A stretch of DNA of 64,000 nt from Sphingomonas sp. CL5.1. Its GTDB lineage: Bacteria > Pseudomonadota > Alphaproteobacteria > Sphingomonadales > Sphingomonadaceae. Position 1 is the stretch's first letter; the number at the start of each line of letters is the position of its first letter. Below, piece by piece: positions 8,014 to 17,045 of the stretch. Where the stretch lies: contig NZ_CP050137.1 in NCBI RefSeq assembly GCF_013344685.1, forward strand, positions 186,001-250,000, given 5' to 3'. The translations under genes and the position numbers were made by a program. The notes below the pieces were generated by a model. The model made no database searches. It was not told where the DNA came from and saw only the letters and a program-made list of their open reading frames with translations.

Positions 8014-9603
8014 ATGGTGCAGACCGGCGTGCAGCGCGCCTTGGGCGCGCGGCTGCGTTCCTTCCTCGCGCATCGCCTGCACAATCGCCTGAGCGCTTTC
8101 GCCGCCGGCCTCGGCGTCACCGCGCTGCTCCAGAGCAGCACCGCGACCGGGCTTATGGTGACGGGGTTCGCCGCCGAGGGATTGGTGGCGCTTGCGCCCG
8201 GCCTCGCGGTGATGCTGGGCGCCAATGTCGGCACGACCTTGATCGTCCAGCTTCTCGCCTTCGACGTGTCGCTGGTCGCGCCGATCCTGGTGCTGGCGGG
8301 TTATCTCCTCCACCGCCGCGCGCGGGCGGGCACGCGCGACTTCGGGCGGGTGTTCATCGGCCTCGGCCTGATCCTGTTCGCGCTGCACCAGTTCCTGATC
8401 GTGCTCGATCCGCTGATGGCCAATCCGCTGACACGCGAGTTCCTCGCGGCGCTTTCCACCCATATCGTGTTCATCGTCCTGATCGGCATGATGCTCACCT
8501 GGGCGGCGCATTCCAGCGTGGCGATCGTGCTGCTCGCCATGTCGCTCGCCGCCAATGGCGCGCTGACCGTGCCGGCCGGCATCGCCCTCGCGCTCGGAGC
8601 CAATATCGGCACCGCGATCAACCCGGTGCTGGAAGGCGGCGCGCGCGATCCCGCCGCGCGCCGCCTGCCGGTGGGCAATCTGCTCAACCGGATCGCCGGC
8701 GTGCTGGCGGTGCTCGCGGTCTATCCGTGGGTGACGCCCTTCGTGACCGCCGTCGAGCGCATGCCGGCGCGCGCGATCGCCGACTTCCACACCGGCTTCA
8801 ACCTCGTGCTGGCGGTGCTGTTGTTCCCGCTGCTCACACCCTATGCGCGCCTGCTGGAACGGCTGCTGCCCGCGCGGCCGGCGGAGAGCGCGCCGGATGC
8901 GCCGCGCTATCTCCAGCCGGTCGCGGCGGGAACCCCGGTCGCCGCCGCGCTGGGCGGGGCGACGCGCGAGGCGCTGCGTCTGTCCGACGTGCTGGAGCAG
9001 ATGATCGGCGGCCTGCGCGACGCGCTCGCCAACCCCAGCCGCCGCCAGATCGAGGAGACCCGCACGCTCGACGACCGGCTCGATCGGCTCAACCGCTCGA
9101 TCAAGGAAAACCTGCTGGCGATTGACACCAGCCGGCTGGACGAGCCGACCAACGAGAAGCTCGCCCGCATCCTCACCTTCTCAATCAACGTGGAGCAGGC
9201 CGGCGACCTGATCGATCGCGGCCTGCTCGGCGTCGCGAGCCGGCGGATGAAGCGCGGCGTCGCCTTTTCGAAGGAGGGGACGGCCGATCTGGTGGCGCAG
9301 GTCGATCGCTTACTGGCGACGTTGCGCGAATCCACCGCCGTGTTCCTGAGCGGCGACCTCGCGGCGGCGCGCGCGTTGGCGACGGAGAAGGAAGCCTTCC
9401 GCCAGTTGGAGGAGGAGGCGACCGCCGCGCATTTCGACCGCCTGCGCTCCGGCAATGTCGAGACGGTGGAGACGAGCGCGCTTCACCTCGACGCGCTGCG
9501 CGACCTCAAGCGCGTGAGCAGCCATTTGATCGAGGCGTCGGCCTATCCGATCCTCAAGAAGCGCGGCGATCTGCTGCCGACGCGGCTCAGAAAGGTCGAA
9601 TGA
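8014..9603 (+). CDS. Na/Pi cotransporter family protein with PhoU-like C-terminal domain
   Basis: Predicted sodium-dependent phosphate transporter of the inner membrane. Two inverted-topology repeats carry the family QSSTAT motif (TALLQSSTATGLM) and GANVGTT / GANIGTAINP. A soluble PhoU-like helical domain occupies about residues 310-525. Length fits the family. The start is doubtful: ATG 8014 cuts into the first helix, because the same frame upstream reads ITLTLLDLAGTVALLLWGVH back to about 7954. The first in-frame stop upstream is TGA at 7915, and no ATG, GTG or TTG lies between. The gene either uses a rare start codon (ATC, ATT or CTG) or its 5' end is damaged. Confidence 0.88.
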   Translation: MVQTGVQRALGARLRSFLAHRLHNRLSAFAAGLGVTALLQSSTATGLMVTGFAAEGLVALAPGLAVMLGANVGTTLIVQLLAFDVSLVAPILVLAGYLLHRRARAGTRDFGRVFIGLGLILFALHQFLIVLDPLMANPLTREFLAALSTHIVFIVLIGMMLTWAAHSSVAIVLLAMSLAANGALTVPAGIALALGANIGTAINPVLEGGARDPAARRLPVGNLLNRIAGVLAVLAVYPWVTPFVTAVERMPARAIADFHTGFNLVLAVLLFPLLTPYARLLERLLPARPAESAPDAPRYLQPVAAGTPVAAALGGATREALRLSDVLEQMIGGLRDALANPSRRQIEETRTLDDRLDRLNRSIKENLLAIDTSRLDEPTNEKLARILTFSINVEQAGDLIDRGLLGVASRRMKRGVAFSKEGTADLVAQVDRLLATLRESTAVFLSGDLAAARALATEKEAFRQLEEEATAAHFDRLRSGNVETVETSALHLDALRDLKRVSSHLIEASAYPILKKRGDLLPTRLRKVE

Positions 9604-9693
9604 CGCGCGGGTCGATCACCTTCCGATCGCTCGCGCGGCTCCAGGTCTTATCGCCCGTCCCGACCCGGTTTCATCCTCTTTGCGACGTTCGAT

Positions 9694-10668
9694 TCAGCCC
9701 AACGATGACCGCTCCAGGCGCCGCGCGAGATCAAAACGCGTAAAAATCCACGGCGCCATGAACAGACTCGCCAAAGCCACCAGAATATAGCGGAGATATT
9801 GCAGCAGGTATCCGATGATCGAATAGTCGGACGCTACCAAGCTGAAGCCGCGCTTAAATCCCTCGAGCGTCAAAAAGCTCAAACCAATAGAGAATGCCAG
9901 TCTCAGCGCCTTGAACAGCACCGACCCGCTGCGGGGATCGAAATTCACCAGTGACTGTTCCAGCGGCCACGCGATCACGATGCCGGTGACGGTTCCCGCA
10001 TAGCCCAGAAAGGCTCGTGGCTGGCCGTCGATCATCCCGCCATTGACGATTATGGTCATGAGCCAGAACGCCAGGCTTGCCCCGACCGATATCGCTACCT
10101 GACCGGCGTAACCGAAGCGGCTCCATGCGGCCGCGATCCTTTCACCGTTCCGAAGGGCGATGAGTCCAAGACCGAGGCCGATGGTCCAGCCCAGCAGGAT
10201 GTCCTCCACATAATGAACGCCGAGATAGGGGCGTGAAGCCCCCGTCAGCAGGATGGCGAAGACGGCCAGAATGCGGATGAGCCGGTTGCGCCAACATCCA
10301 TAGAGGACCGTGTAAAACGAAGCGGCCGCCATCGCGTGGCCGGATGGGGTCGACCATTCGGTGGCGAGGTCGCGCGCATTGTCCAGCGGCACGGCCCATT
10401 TCCGAAGATAATCCCCCTCCCGAATGAAAGGCCGCGGGTTCTTGATGATGATCTTCAGGATGTGGTTGGCGCACATCGCGAGCGACACCATCAGCGACAG
10501 GCGCACCGCGAGGCGCTTGTCGTAGAGCACGTAAATGCAGGTGGTGATCAGGAGATAGCCCTGCACTTCCCCCATGTCGCTGAAGAACAGGAAGATGTCG
10601 GTCAGGGCGCGTGTCCGGTGGTCCGCCAGCCACTCCATGACAGGCATGTCGAAGACAGGGTGATGCAT
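9694..10668 (-). CDS. phosphatase PAP2 family membrane protein
   Basis: Integral membrane lipid phosphatase of the PAP2 superfamily, 324 residues. All three signature motifs are present: K72-x6-R79P80 (in KIIIKNPRP), P108-S-G-H111 and S145R146-x5-H152-x3-D156. At least six hydrophobic helices are evident, including a C-terminal bundle beyond the catalytic core. It may dephosphorylate phosphatidate, undecaprenyl pyrophosphate or similar lipids; substrate cannot be set. It is divergent from a TetR regulator, with an inverted repeat between the two, so repression by that regulator is likely. Confidence 0.9.
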   Translation of the reverse strand: MHHPVFDMPVMEWLADHRTRALTDIFLFFSDMGEVQGYLLITTCIYVLYDKRLAVRLSLMVSLAMCANHILKIIIKNPRPFIREGDYLRKWAVPLDNARDLATEWSTPSGHAMAAASFYTVLYGCWRNRLIRILAVFAILLTGASRPYLGVHYVEDILLGWTIGLGLGLIALRNGERIAAAWSRFGYAGQVAISVGASLAFWLMTIIVNGGMIDGQPRAFLGYAGTVTGIVIAWPLEQSLVNFDPRSGSVLFKALRLAFSIGLSFLTLEGFKRGFSLVASDYSIIGYLLQYLRYILVALASLFMAPWIFTRFDLARRLERSSLG

Positions 10669-10696
10669 GATGGCCCAGCGCCCTTTGAGTGGTCAA

Positions 10697-10728
10697 TGCA
10701 ACTCGATACAATATCGTATCCAGTTGCA
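10697..10728. promoter_or_regulatory. inverted-repeat operator between PAP2 and TetR genes
   Basis: TGCAACTCGATAC (10697-10709) and GTATCCAGTTGCA (10716-10728) are inverted repeats matching at 12 of 13 positions around a 6-base spacer. It lies 28 bases before the PAP2 start and 21 bases before the TetR start. This is the usual place for a TetR operator controlling both divergent genes. Confidence 0.8.
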
Positions 10729-10749
10729 TCTGTGCTATCCGGCTTCCCG

Positions 10750-11367
10750 ATGTCAAGAGTGCGCACCCGTCCGACCCGTGGGGAGACCCGCCGTCAGCTC
10801 TTCCGGGCTGCCGCGAAGCTGTTCGAGGAAAGAGGGATCGGTGCGACGAGCATCGATGCGATCGTCGGCGAGGCGGGATTTACCCGCGGCGCCTTCTACT
10901 CGAACTTCGCCACCAAGGACGACCTGATCATCGGCATGCTCGAAGCGCATGCGGAACTGTCTCTGGCGCATTATCGCGACCTGCTGGCCGAACACCGCGA
11001 ACCGCAGGACCTGCTTTCCGCCATGCGCACAGCGGAACGGGCCCATGACGATCCGCTGGGGCGAGCACCGCTCCTGCACCTCGAACTCATCCTGTTCATG
11101 GCCCGCCAGGGTACGAAAAGGACGGAACTTGCGCGGCGTCTTGCCGCGCGGCGCACCCTCATCTCCGAGATGATCGACGCGACCTACGGCTCGGAAAAGA
11201 TCGATTCAGCCTGGGCCGGCGATCTGCTCGTGGCGTTGGAAGATGGTTTTCGGCTTCACCGGCTGATCGATAGGTCGACCACGCCAGCGGACAGTTTCGA
11301 CCAATCCGTCGAAATACTGGACAGCCTCATTCGGCCAATCAGTCGCGGTCCCGCTACAACCTCATGA
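10750..11367 (+). CDS. TetR/AcrR family transcriptional regulator
   Basis: A 205-residue one-domain repressor. The N-terminal helix-turn-helix is clear (TRRQLFRAAAKLFEERGIGA, then IVGEAGFTRGAFYSNFATKD, about residues 12-55). The C-terminal ligand domain is unclassified. The frame is open far upstream, overlapping the divergent PAP2 gene antisense, but ATG 10750 gives a normal TetR N-terminus. The inverted repeat at 10697-10728 is its probable operator, implying autoregulation and control of the PAP2 gene. Confidence 0.9.
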   Translation: MSRVRTRPTRGETRRQLFRAAAKLFEERGIGATSIDAIVGEAGFTRGAFYSNFATKDDLIIGMLEAHAELSLAHYRDLLAEHREPQDLLSAMRTAERAHDDPLGRAPLLHLELILFMARQGTKRTELARRLAARRTLISEMIDATYGSEKIDSAWAGDLLVALEDGFRLHRLIDRSTTPADSFDQSVEILDSLIRPISRGPATTS

Positions 11368-11435
11368 TGCGACCGAAATGCTGGTGACGCGGAGACGGGT
11401 CGATGATGGGCAAACGGGCGGTTGCAGAAATGGAA

Positions 11436-11714
11436 TCAATGAGATCGAAGGGCTCGCCCGACGGTGATGCAGAATACCGAAATCGCGGCGCCGATAGTCG
11501 ACAGGCCGACAAAGATCACCAGGCCGGACGCGAGACTGGTGGAGAATCCGGCGAGCAACCACGATATGCCGATGAGAGAGGCGGCCAGACATTGCGACGT
11601 GCGCGGAAAGCGGAGGTTTCGTCCGCGCCCCAGCAAAGCGTCGCGATAGCGCGCGCTGGCCGCTGCCAGGCCGAGAAATCCCGACGCATTGATGATGAGC
11701 GCAAGAAAGATCAT
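11436..11714 (-). CDS. DUF3325 family small membrane protein
   Basis: A 92-residue hydrophobic protein with about three membrane helices. The family is recognised by its position as last gene of the receptor-DUF3649-PepSY-DUF3325 cassette common in siderophore loci. Its start overlaps the PepSY stop by four bases (ATGA). No biochemical role is known. It may assist the membrane reductase. Confidence 0.72.
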   Translation of the reverse strand: MIFLALIINASGFLGLAAASARYRDALLGRGRNLRFPRTSQCLAASLIGISWLLAGFSTSLASGLVIFVGLSTIGAAISVFCITVGRALRSH

Positions 11715-13240
11715 GACGACAGGCGGCGGACGTTCGCGCGAACGGTGCGCTTATGTCGTGCAACGAGCGCGGCAACCACCGCCGCCGCCGCCATCGCCCC
11801 ATCGACCGCTGGATAGATCGGGCTACCGTAACGCGCAGCCAGCGACCAGCTCGGCCCCACGGTGAGCAGGCTCGCGAGAGGGACGGCGGCGAATGCGAGA
11901 GCGGCACCCGCTGCGAGTTCGCGCCAGCCGCGCTGCGGCGGGCGTATCAATGCCCAGAAAGCGGCGGCGCCCCAGCTGAGGAACAGCGCCGCGATCTCAC
12001 GATCCGGCCGGTCGGCGAGCGCGACGGGCAACAAGCGGTTGGCGAGGAAATAGCCGGCGATGCCCAGTGGGAAGCCGGCGATCGTCCCGATGTTCAGGCG
12101 CTCGACGATGCGGAAACCGAGCGGCGGCCTGGCCGGATCGGACAACCGCATGCGGCGCTTGGCCGTCCACAGCACCAGCCCCGTCGCCACCATGACCGTG
12201 CCGAACACGCCCGAGATGAAATAGAGCCAGCGAAGCTCCAGCCCGGCATAGCGGCCGGCGTGAAGGCCGATCATGACGCTCTCCGTCACCTGCGCGGCGC
12301 CGCGTTGCGACAGGGGAGCGCGCTGTCGTCCCGTCGTGCCATCGAACACCAAGGTCTCGCCGCGCGTGTCGAAACCCGCGGCGGGAGAACTGGTGACCGC
12401 GACCCGTGCGTTGCGGTCGCCGGGTAGTTGGACGTACAAATAGCCGATCTCGCGCGCGCCGAACGTGCGCGCCGCGCGCGCGACGATGGCGTCGAGCGGC
12501 GCGAGCGGCATCCGCGCCTTGCTCGCTACCAGGTCACCGCCCTGGGGGAAGGCGGCGGCGTAATAGGCATCTTCATTGCCGAAGGCGGCGATCATCGGCG
12601 CCGGGGCGTAAAGCGATGCGAGACTGACCAGCCCGGTATAGGTGATCATCAGGTGGAACGGCAGCGCGAGAACCGCGCTGACGTTGTGCGCGTCGAGCCA
12701 GCTGCGCTGCCCCTTGCCGAACCGCAGCATGAAGAAGTCCGCGAAGATCTTCTTGTGGGTGATGATCCCCGAAATGATCGCGACGAGCATGAACATCGCC
12801 GCGATGCCGACAATGTACCGCGCCCATATTACCGGCAGATAATGGAGGTCGAAGTGCATGCGGTACAGGAAGAATCCCCCCGCCGTCGCCCTTGCGGCGA
12901 CCTCCCGTCCGCGCCCGTCCAGCGTCGCGGAGGTGCGCTGGTCGCCGCCGGGCTTCGCGGGCACCCAATAGACCGAGGTAACCGCGCTGCGCCGGCCCGG
13001 TGGCGTGATGAACCAGCTTTGCGCGTCTCGAGCATTTTGCTCCAGCCATGCCTGCGCCCCCGCCACCGCTTCGGCCTGATCGCGGGCGGGCGCGACCTCG
13101 GGCTGCATCCAGCGGGTTATCTCGTCCTGGAAGTACGCGATCGTCCCGCACACGAACATCACGTAGAGCAGCCAGCCGAGCAGCAGCCCCGACCAGGTGT
13201 GCAGCGACGACATCGACTGGCGCAGATTTCCCGTCGTCAT
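11711..13240 (-). CDS. PepSY-domain membrane protein, probable ferric-siderophore reductase
   Basis: A 509-residue inner-membrane PepSY-TM protein. It has an N-terminal helix (about 13-38), a periplasmic PepSY region, further helices around residues 140-165, 185-215 and 330-355, and extra C-terminal helices. Family members in siderophore loci (FoxB/FiuB-like) reduce or help release iron from imported ferric siderophores. Four-base ATGA overlaps with both neighbours show a tight operon. It is long because of the additional C-terminal helices (about 390-500), which is normal for this subfamily. Confidence 0.88.
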   Translation of the reverse strand: MTTGNLRQSMSSLHTWSGLLLGWLLYVMFVCGTIAYFQDEITRWMQPEVAPARDQAEAVAGAQAWLEQNARDAQSWFITPPGRRSAVTSVYWVPAKPGGDQRTSATLDGRGREVAARATAGGFFLYRMHFDLHYLPVIWARYIVGIAAMFMLVAIISGIITHKKIFADFFMLRFGKGQRSWLDAHNVSAVLALPFHLMITYTGLVSLASLYAPAPMIAAFGNEDAYYAAAFPQGGDLVASKARMPLAPLDAIVARAARTFGAREIGYLYVQLPGDRNARVAVTSSPAAGFDTRGETLVFDGTTGRQRAPLSQRGAAQVTESVMIGLHAGRYAGLELRWLYFISGVFGTVMVATGLVLWTAKRRMRLSDPARPPLGFRIVERLNIGTIAGFPLGIAGYFLANRLLPVALADRPDREIAALFLSWGAAAFWALIRPPQRGWRELAAGAALAFAAVPLASLLTVGPSWSLAARYGSPIYPAVDGAMAAAAVVAALVARHKRTVRANVRRLSS

Positions 13241-13509
13241 TGCACGGTGCCGGCAACCGGAAGGCGCAGGTAGCCCGCAAGCAGCGCGGCGGCGACACCC
13301 CAGATGATCCAGAGCCGTCCGATGCGCCGCGTTCCGAACGCCCAGACGATCATCGTCGCGTAGATGGCGAAGAACGACAGGAACGCGATCGACACCGCTT
13401 CCACCGCGCGCACCGGCATGACCCTTACGAGCACGGCCGTTATCAGCGAGGTGAGCGCGTAGCCCGCGGGAATCGCCGCGAGACGTCCTGTGCGTTCCAA
13501 TCGCGTCAT
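13237..13509 (-). CDS. DUF3649 family small membrane protein
   Basis: A 90-residue protein with about three membrane helices (ALTSLITAVLVRVM, VSIAFLSFFAIYATMIVWAF, IIWGVAAALLAGYLRL). ATG 13509 follows the receptor stop by about 30 bases and its stop overlaps the PepSY start. It belongs to the standard siderophore cassette. Function is unknown, and the family call relies partly on gene order. Confidence 0.75.
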   Translation of the reverse strand: MTRLERTGRLAAIPAGYALTSLITAVLVRVMPVRAVEAVSIAFLSFFAIYATMIVWAFGTRRIGRLWIIWGVAAALLAGYLRLPVAGTVQ

Positions 13510-13538
13510 CTTGAGCGTCTCATCGCTGTCATTCCCCG

Positions 13539-15692
13539 TCAGAAGTCCCGCGACAAGGTCAGGCGAAAGTTTCGCGGGGTGCCCGGCGACACGCGGTCGA
13601 TCCCGCCGGTATCCGGCCAGTAGCGTTCGTCGAACAGGTTCGCGACGGTGAGCCGCACGCCCCACCCGTCGCGCTGATACGACAGACCGGCATCGACCAG
13701 CGTATAGGCCGGCAACCAGAGCAGCACCGACCCGTCGGGCCGCGTCGAATAGACGTCGCCGTTGCGCTTGCTGTTATAGGTGAAGGCAAGCGTCGCGCCG
13801 AGCCCGGCCAGCGGCCCCTTCGGCACCTCATATTGCGCGAAAATGCCGACATTGTGCGCCGGAATGTTCGACAGCGGCGCGCCCACCGTGAAGAAATTGT
13901 CCTTCGTGATCTTGGCGTCGACATAGGTATAGGCCGCGTTCAGGCTGAAGCCGGCAACCGGCTGCCACCGCAACTCGGCCTCCACCCCGCGCGATTGCTG
14001 CTCGCCGGTGATGACCGAAAAGTCCGGATATATCGGATTGGCGGTCGCGACGTTCTGACGGGTAAGCTGGTAAACCGCGAGGCTCCCGCTCAATCGCGCG
14101 TCGGGGGCAAACTTGAGGCCGGCCTCGACATTCCTGCCGCGCTCCGGGGGAACGGGACCGCCGATCGGATTGCCGTTGCCGTCAAAGCCGATCACCCACA
14201 GCGTATTGAGCTGTGGCAGGAACGAACGCGACCAGCTGGCATAGGCGTTGACGCCCGGCACGAGCTTCACCGTTGCGCCGATCCGTGGGCTGAACGCCTT
14301 GTCCTTCTGGCCGGCGGCGTTCGCCCAGTCGTAGCGACCACCGAGCGTCAGGGTCGCGATATCGCCGAACTTCAGGTGGTCCTGGACATAGATTCCCGTC
14401 TGATGGGCCGTGCTGCTGCTGCCGGCGCCGGTCACGGCGCTGGTGTCCAGTATCGCGTGATAGTCGGGATTGGCGATGCGCAGCGGGAAATGCGTCGGAT
14501 CGTAATCGCCCGCGCTGAAATAGCTTTCCGAATTGTGGCGATAGTCGATGCCGGCGATCCATTCGTTGGTGATGCCCCCAAGCGTGAAGCTGCCCTTCAA
14601 CCGGCTGTCTACCGCGAAATCCTTGTCGATCGCGCGATAGGGGCCGTAGAAATAGCGGCCGATCGTATCCGTCGGCGCTTCGTTGCCGTCGGCGTCATGG
14701 GAAGGTTGCCCGTTCGCATCGAGGAAGCCCGCGGCGAACATCCAGCGGTTCCAATATTCCTTGCGATGGGTGTAGCGCAGCGTCTGCGAAAAGCTCAGCG
14801 CATCGCTGAACCTGTGATCGAAGATATATCCGACCTGCCAGCGATCGCGGTTGTTGATGACGCGCTGGTCACCGGCATTGTTGATCGCGAAATCCTCCGG
14901 GATCGCCACCGCGCCCGGCAGCACGGTGCCATAAGCGGGCACCGGGGAGAACGGGTTGTCGCGGTCGCGCTGATAACGGCCGAGCAGGGTGAGCGTGGTG
15001 TCGCGGCCCGGCTGCCATGTGATCGCGGGCGCCACGAAGATTCGGTTGATCCCGGCGTTGCGCACGAAGCTGTCGGCGTCGCGATAGGTGAGGTTGATCC
15101 GCGCGAGCAATGTCTTGCCCTGATTGAGCGGCGCGTTGGCGTCGACGGTGCCCTCGATCAGGTTCCACGATCCCGTCGAGGCCGTCAGGCGAAGAAACGC
15201 ATCGGCCTGCGGACGCTTGCTGACGAGGTTGATGAGGCCGCCGAGCGGCGCCTGGCCGAACAGCATCGACGCGGGGCCTTTCAGCACCTCGATCTGCTCG
15301 ATCGCCGACAGTTCCTGGTTCAGGCCGACACCGGCTTCGTTGACCAGCCCATCAAGATAGACGCTGCCATAGGCCGCGTCGAACCCGCGGATCGTATAGG
15401 CGTCGTAGAAGCCGTAGGTCGTGCTGCGCGACACGCCGGCGACGGTGCGCAGCGCCTCCGACAGGCGGGTGACGCCGCGCGCGTCGATATCCTTCCCTGA
15501 CACCACGGAGATCGCCTGCGGGGTCTCGATCAGCGGAATGTCGGACTTCCCGGCCTGCACCGTGTCCTGAAGGCGTTCGCCGGTGACGACGATGTCATTG
15601 CGCGTGGAGTCCGCGCCCGTCGCCTGGGCCAATGCCTGTGGGATCGCCAACGCCATCGTGCTGATCGCGCCGAGCAAAAACACTACCTTCAT
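13539..15692 (-). CDS. TonB-dependent siderophore receptor
   Basis: Outer-membrane ferric-siderophore receptor of 717 residues from ATG 15692, which starts directly on a signal peptide ending ALAQA. A TTG 10 codons earlier is less likely. The plug is typical of siderophore receptors (IPLIETPQAISVVSGKDI, TIRGFDAAYGSVYLDGL, IEVLKGPASMLFGQAPLGG), and the barrel ends in FRLTLSRDF. There is no STN domain, so it is not of the signalling type. It heads the operon with DUF3649, PepSY and DUF3325 genes. A Fur-like dyad lies 40-55 bases upstream. Confidence 0.93.
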   Translation of the reverse strand: MKVVFLLGAISTMALAIPQALAQATGADSTRNDIVVTGERLQDTVQAGKSDIPLIETPQAISVVSGKDIDARGVTRLSEALRTVAGVSRSTTYGFYDAYTIRGFDAAYGSVYLDGLVNEAGVGLNQELSAIEQIEVLKGPASMLFGQAPLGGLINLVSKRPQADAFLRLTASTGSWNLIEGTVDANAPLNQGKTLLARINLTYRDADSFVRNAGINRIFVAPAITWQPGRDTTLTLLGRYQRDRDNPFSPVPAYGTVLPGAVAIPEDFAINNAGDQRVINNRDRWQVGYIFDHRFSDALSFSQTLRYTHRKEYWNRWMFAAGFLDANGQPSHDADGNEAPTDTIGRYFYGPYRAIDKDFAVDSRLKGSFTLGGITNEWIAGIDYRHNSESYFSAGDYDPTHFPLRIANPDYHAILDTSAVTGAGSSSTAHQTGIYVQDHLKFGDIATLTLGGRYDWANAAGQKDKAFSPRIGATVKLVPGVNAYASWSRSFLPQLNTLWVIGFDGNGNPIGGPVPPERGRNVEAGLKFAPDARLSGSLAVYQLTRQNVATANPIYPDFSVITGEQQSRGVEAELRWQPVAGFSLNAAYTYVDAKITKDNFFTVGAPLSNIPAHNVGIFAQYEVPKGPLAGLGATLAFTYNSKRNGDVYSTRPDGSVLLWLPAYTLVDAGLSYQRDGWGVRLTVANLFDERYWPDTGGIDRVSPGTPRNFRLTLSRDF

Positions 15693-15732
15693 CGCATCGC
15701 CCCCGAAGTTGAGGCCGGGCAACTAGCAATGA

Positions 15733-15747
15733 TGCGATTGACTCGCA
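15733..15747. promoter_or_regulatory. candidate Fur-type box before the siderophore receptor
   Basis: TGCGATTGACTCGCA is a 7-1-7 dyad with six of seven arm positions matching, 40-55 bases upstream of the receptor ATG. The geometry and GCGA/TCGC ends resemble iron-responsive boxes reported in alphaproteobacteria. The assignment to Fur is inference. Confidence 0.5.
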
Positions 15748-15848
15748 ATAGCTTGAACGATCGGCGCCCGTTCGAGATGGGAGAGTCCGAGGTTCATGCC
15801 GCGCGGGAATCGGGCCGGCCTTCGCTCCGGTCAGCGTTATGTCGTGAT

Positions 15849-17042
15849 CTACGTCGCCAACGCGCCCCCGACGGTCTCCAGCCCGAACTCCACCGCGAGC
15901 GACGCATTGTCCTCGCCGCATTCAGGCGCGAGGCGACTGTCAAATGCCTGCCCCTCGACGCGGATCGGGGAGGACAGCAGCTCCAGCTCCTGGCCGTCGG
16001 GCAAGACCGTCCGGTAGGTGTTGCCGCGCGCGCGGAAGTGCGGATCATCCAGCACCTCGGCCAGCTCGTTGACCGGCATCGCCGCCGCGTTGACCGCCGC
16101 GAACCGCTCCAGCCACTCGGCGCGGTCGCGCGTCGCGATCACCGCCGCGAGTTCGCGCGCGACTTCGGCATCCTCCATCCCGTCCCGCGGCTCGCGGTCA
16201 TAGATCGCCTGGAGGTCGGGGCGCTCGATCGCCTGGAGCAGGGCGCGCCACGATTTGTCGGTCAGCGACTGGATGTAGATCAGCTTGCCGTCCCGCGCGC
16301 GGTAATTCTCCATCCGCGCCCAGAAGCGCATCCGGCCGAGCGCGTCGAGATAGCCGGGCCGGACATGCGTCCTGTCCCGGTTGAGCAGCGGCTCCAGCAC
16401 ATCGGGCAGCCAGTGCGCGGAGGATTCGGCGGCGGCGATCTCGATCAGCGCGCCCTCGCCGGTACGTTGCGCGCGGATCACCGCCGCGAGCACGCCCAGC
16501 GCGCCGTGCAGCCCCATCGCGTGCATCCCGATCGCGGCCGGCTGGCGCCCCTCGTACTTGCTGATGCTCTCACCGATCGGCGCGCCGATCCCCGCGAAGG
16601 CGTCGAACGAGGGGCCGTGCGAGGCCATCTTCATATAGGGGCCGGATCGACCCATGCCGGAGATGGAGCAGAACACCAGCTTCGGATTGTCGCGCCGCAG
16701 CCGCTCATATCCCGCGCCGAGTCGTTCCAAAACCCCGGCGCGCATCCCCTCGACCACCACGTCCGCGCGGGCGGCGATACGGCGGAAATCCTCTATCCCG
16801 GCCGGATCGCGCAGGTCGATCGCGACGCTCTCCTTCCCGCGGTTCCAGCGCAGGTGCATGTAGCTGAAGCCTTCGGCGCTCCCCGCGCCGAGCGGCCCGG
16901 AATAGCGCAGCGGATCGCCGCCCTCGGGCGGCTCCACCTTGATGACCCGCGCGCCGAGATCGGCGAGATAGCCGCCCAGCGAATCCGGCCCGAATTGCGC
17001 GACCTCGACGACCAGCAGGCCGGAAAGCAGGTCATAGCTCAT
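15849..17042 (-). CDS. CaiB/BaiF family CoA-transferase (type III)
   Basis: Transfers CoA between carboxylic acids; 397 residues, normal family length. The N-terminal Rossmann-like part shows LLVVEVAQFGPDSLGGYLADLGARVIKVEPP and RGKESVAIDLRDPAG; ISGMGRSGPY and GMHAMGLHGALGVLAAV follow. The start lies three bases after the molybdoenzyme stop, with GGAGG before it, so it is third in the reductase-molybdoenzyme-CoA-transferase operon. It probably activates or recycles a CoA-linked intermediate handled by these partners. The substrate is unknown. Confidence 0.9.
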   Translation of the reverse strand: MSYDLLSGLLVVEVAQFGPDSLGGYLADLGARVIKVEPPEGGDPLRYSGPLGAGSAEGFSYMHLRWNRGKESVAIDLRDPAGIEDFRRIAARADVVVEGMRAGVLERLGAGYERLRRDNPKLVFCSISGMGRSGPYMKMASHGPSFDAFAGIGAPIGESISKYEGRQPAAIGMHAMGLHGALGVLAAVIRAQRTGEGALIEIAAAESSAHWLPDVLEPLLNRDRTHVRPGYLDALGRMRFWARMENYRARDGKLIYIQSLTDKSWRALLQAIERPDLQAIYDREPRDGMEDAEVARELAAVIATRDRAEWLERFAAVNAAAMPVNELAEVLDDPHFRARGNTYRTVLPDGQELELLSSPIRVEGQAFDSRLAPECGEDNASLAVEFGLETVGGALAT

Positions 17043-17045
17043 ATT

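Noticed and set aside
11403..11420. ATGATGGGCAAACGG (MMGKR), similar to the MMGER start of IS1182 transposases.
   Set aside because: No transposase-like residues follow in any frame; five residues are too few to claim an IS remnant.
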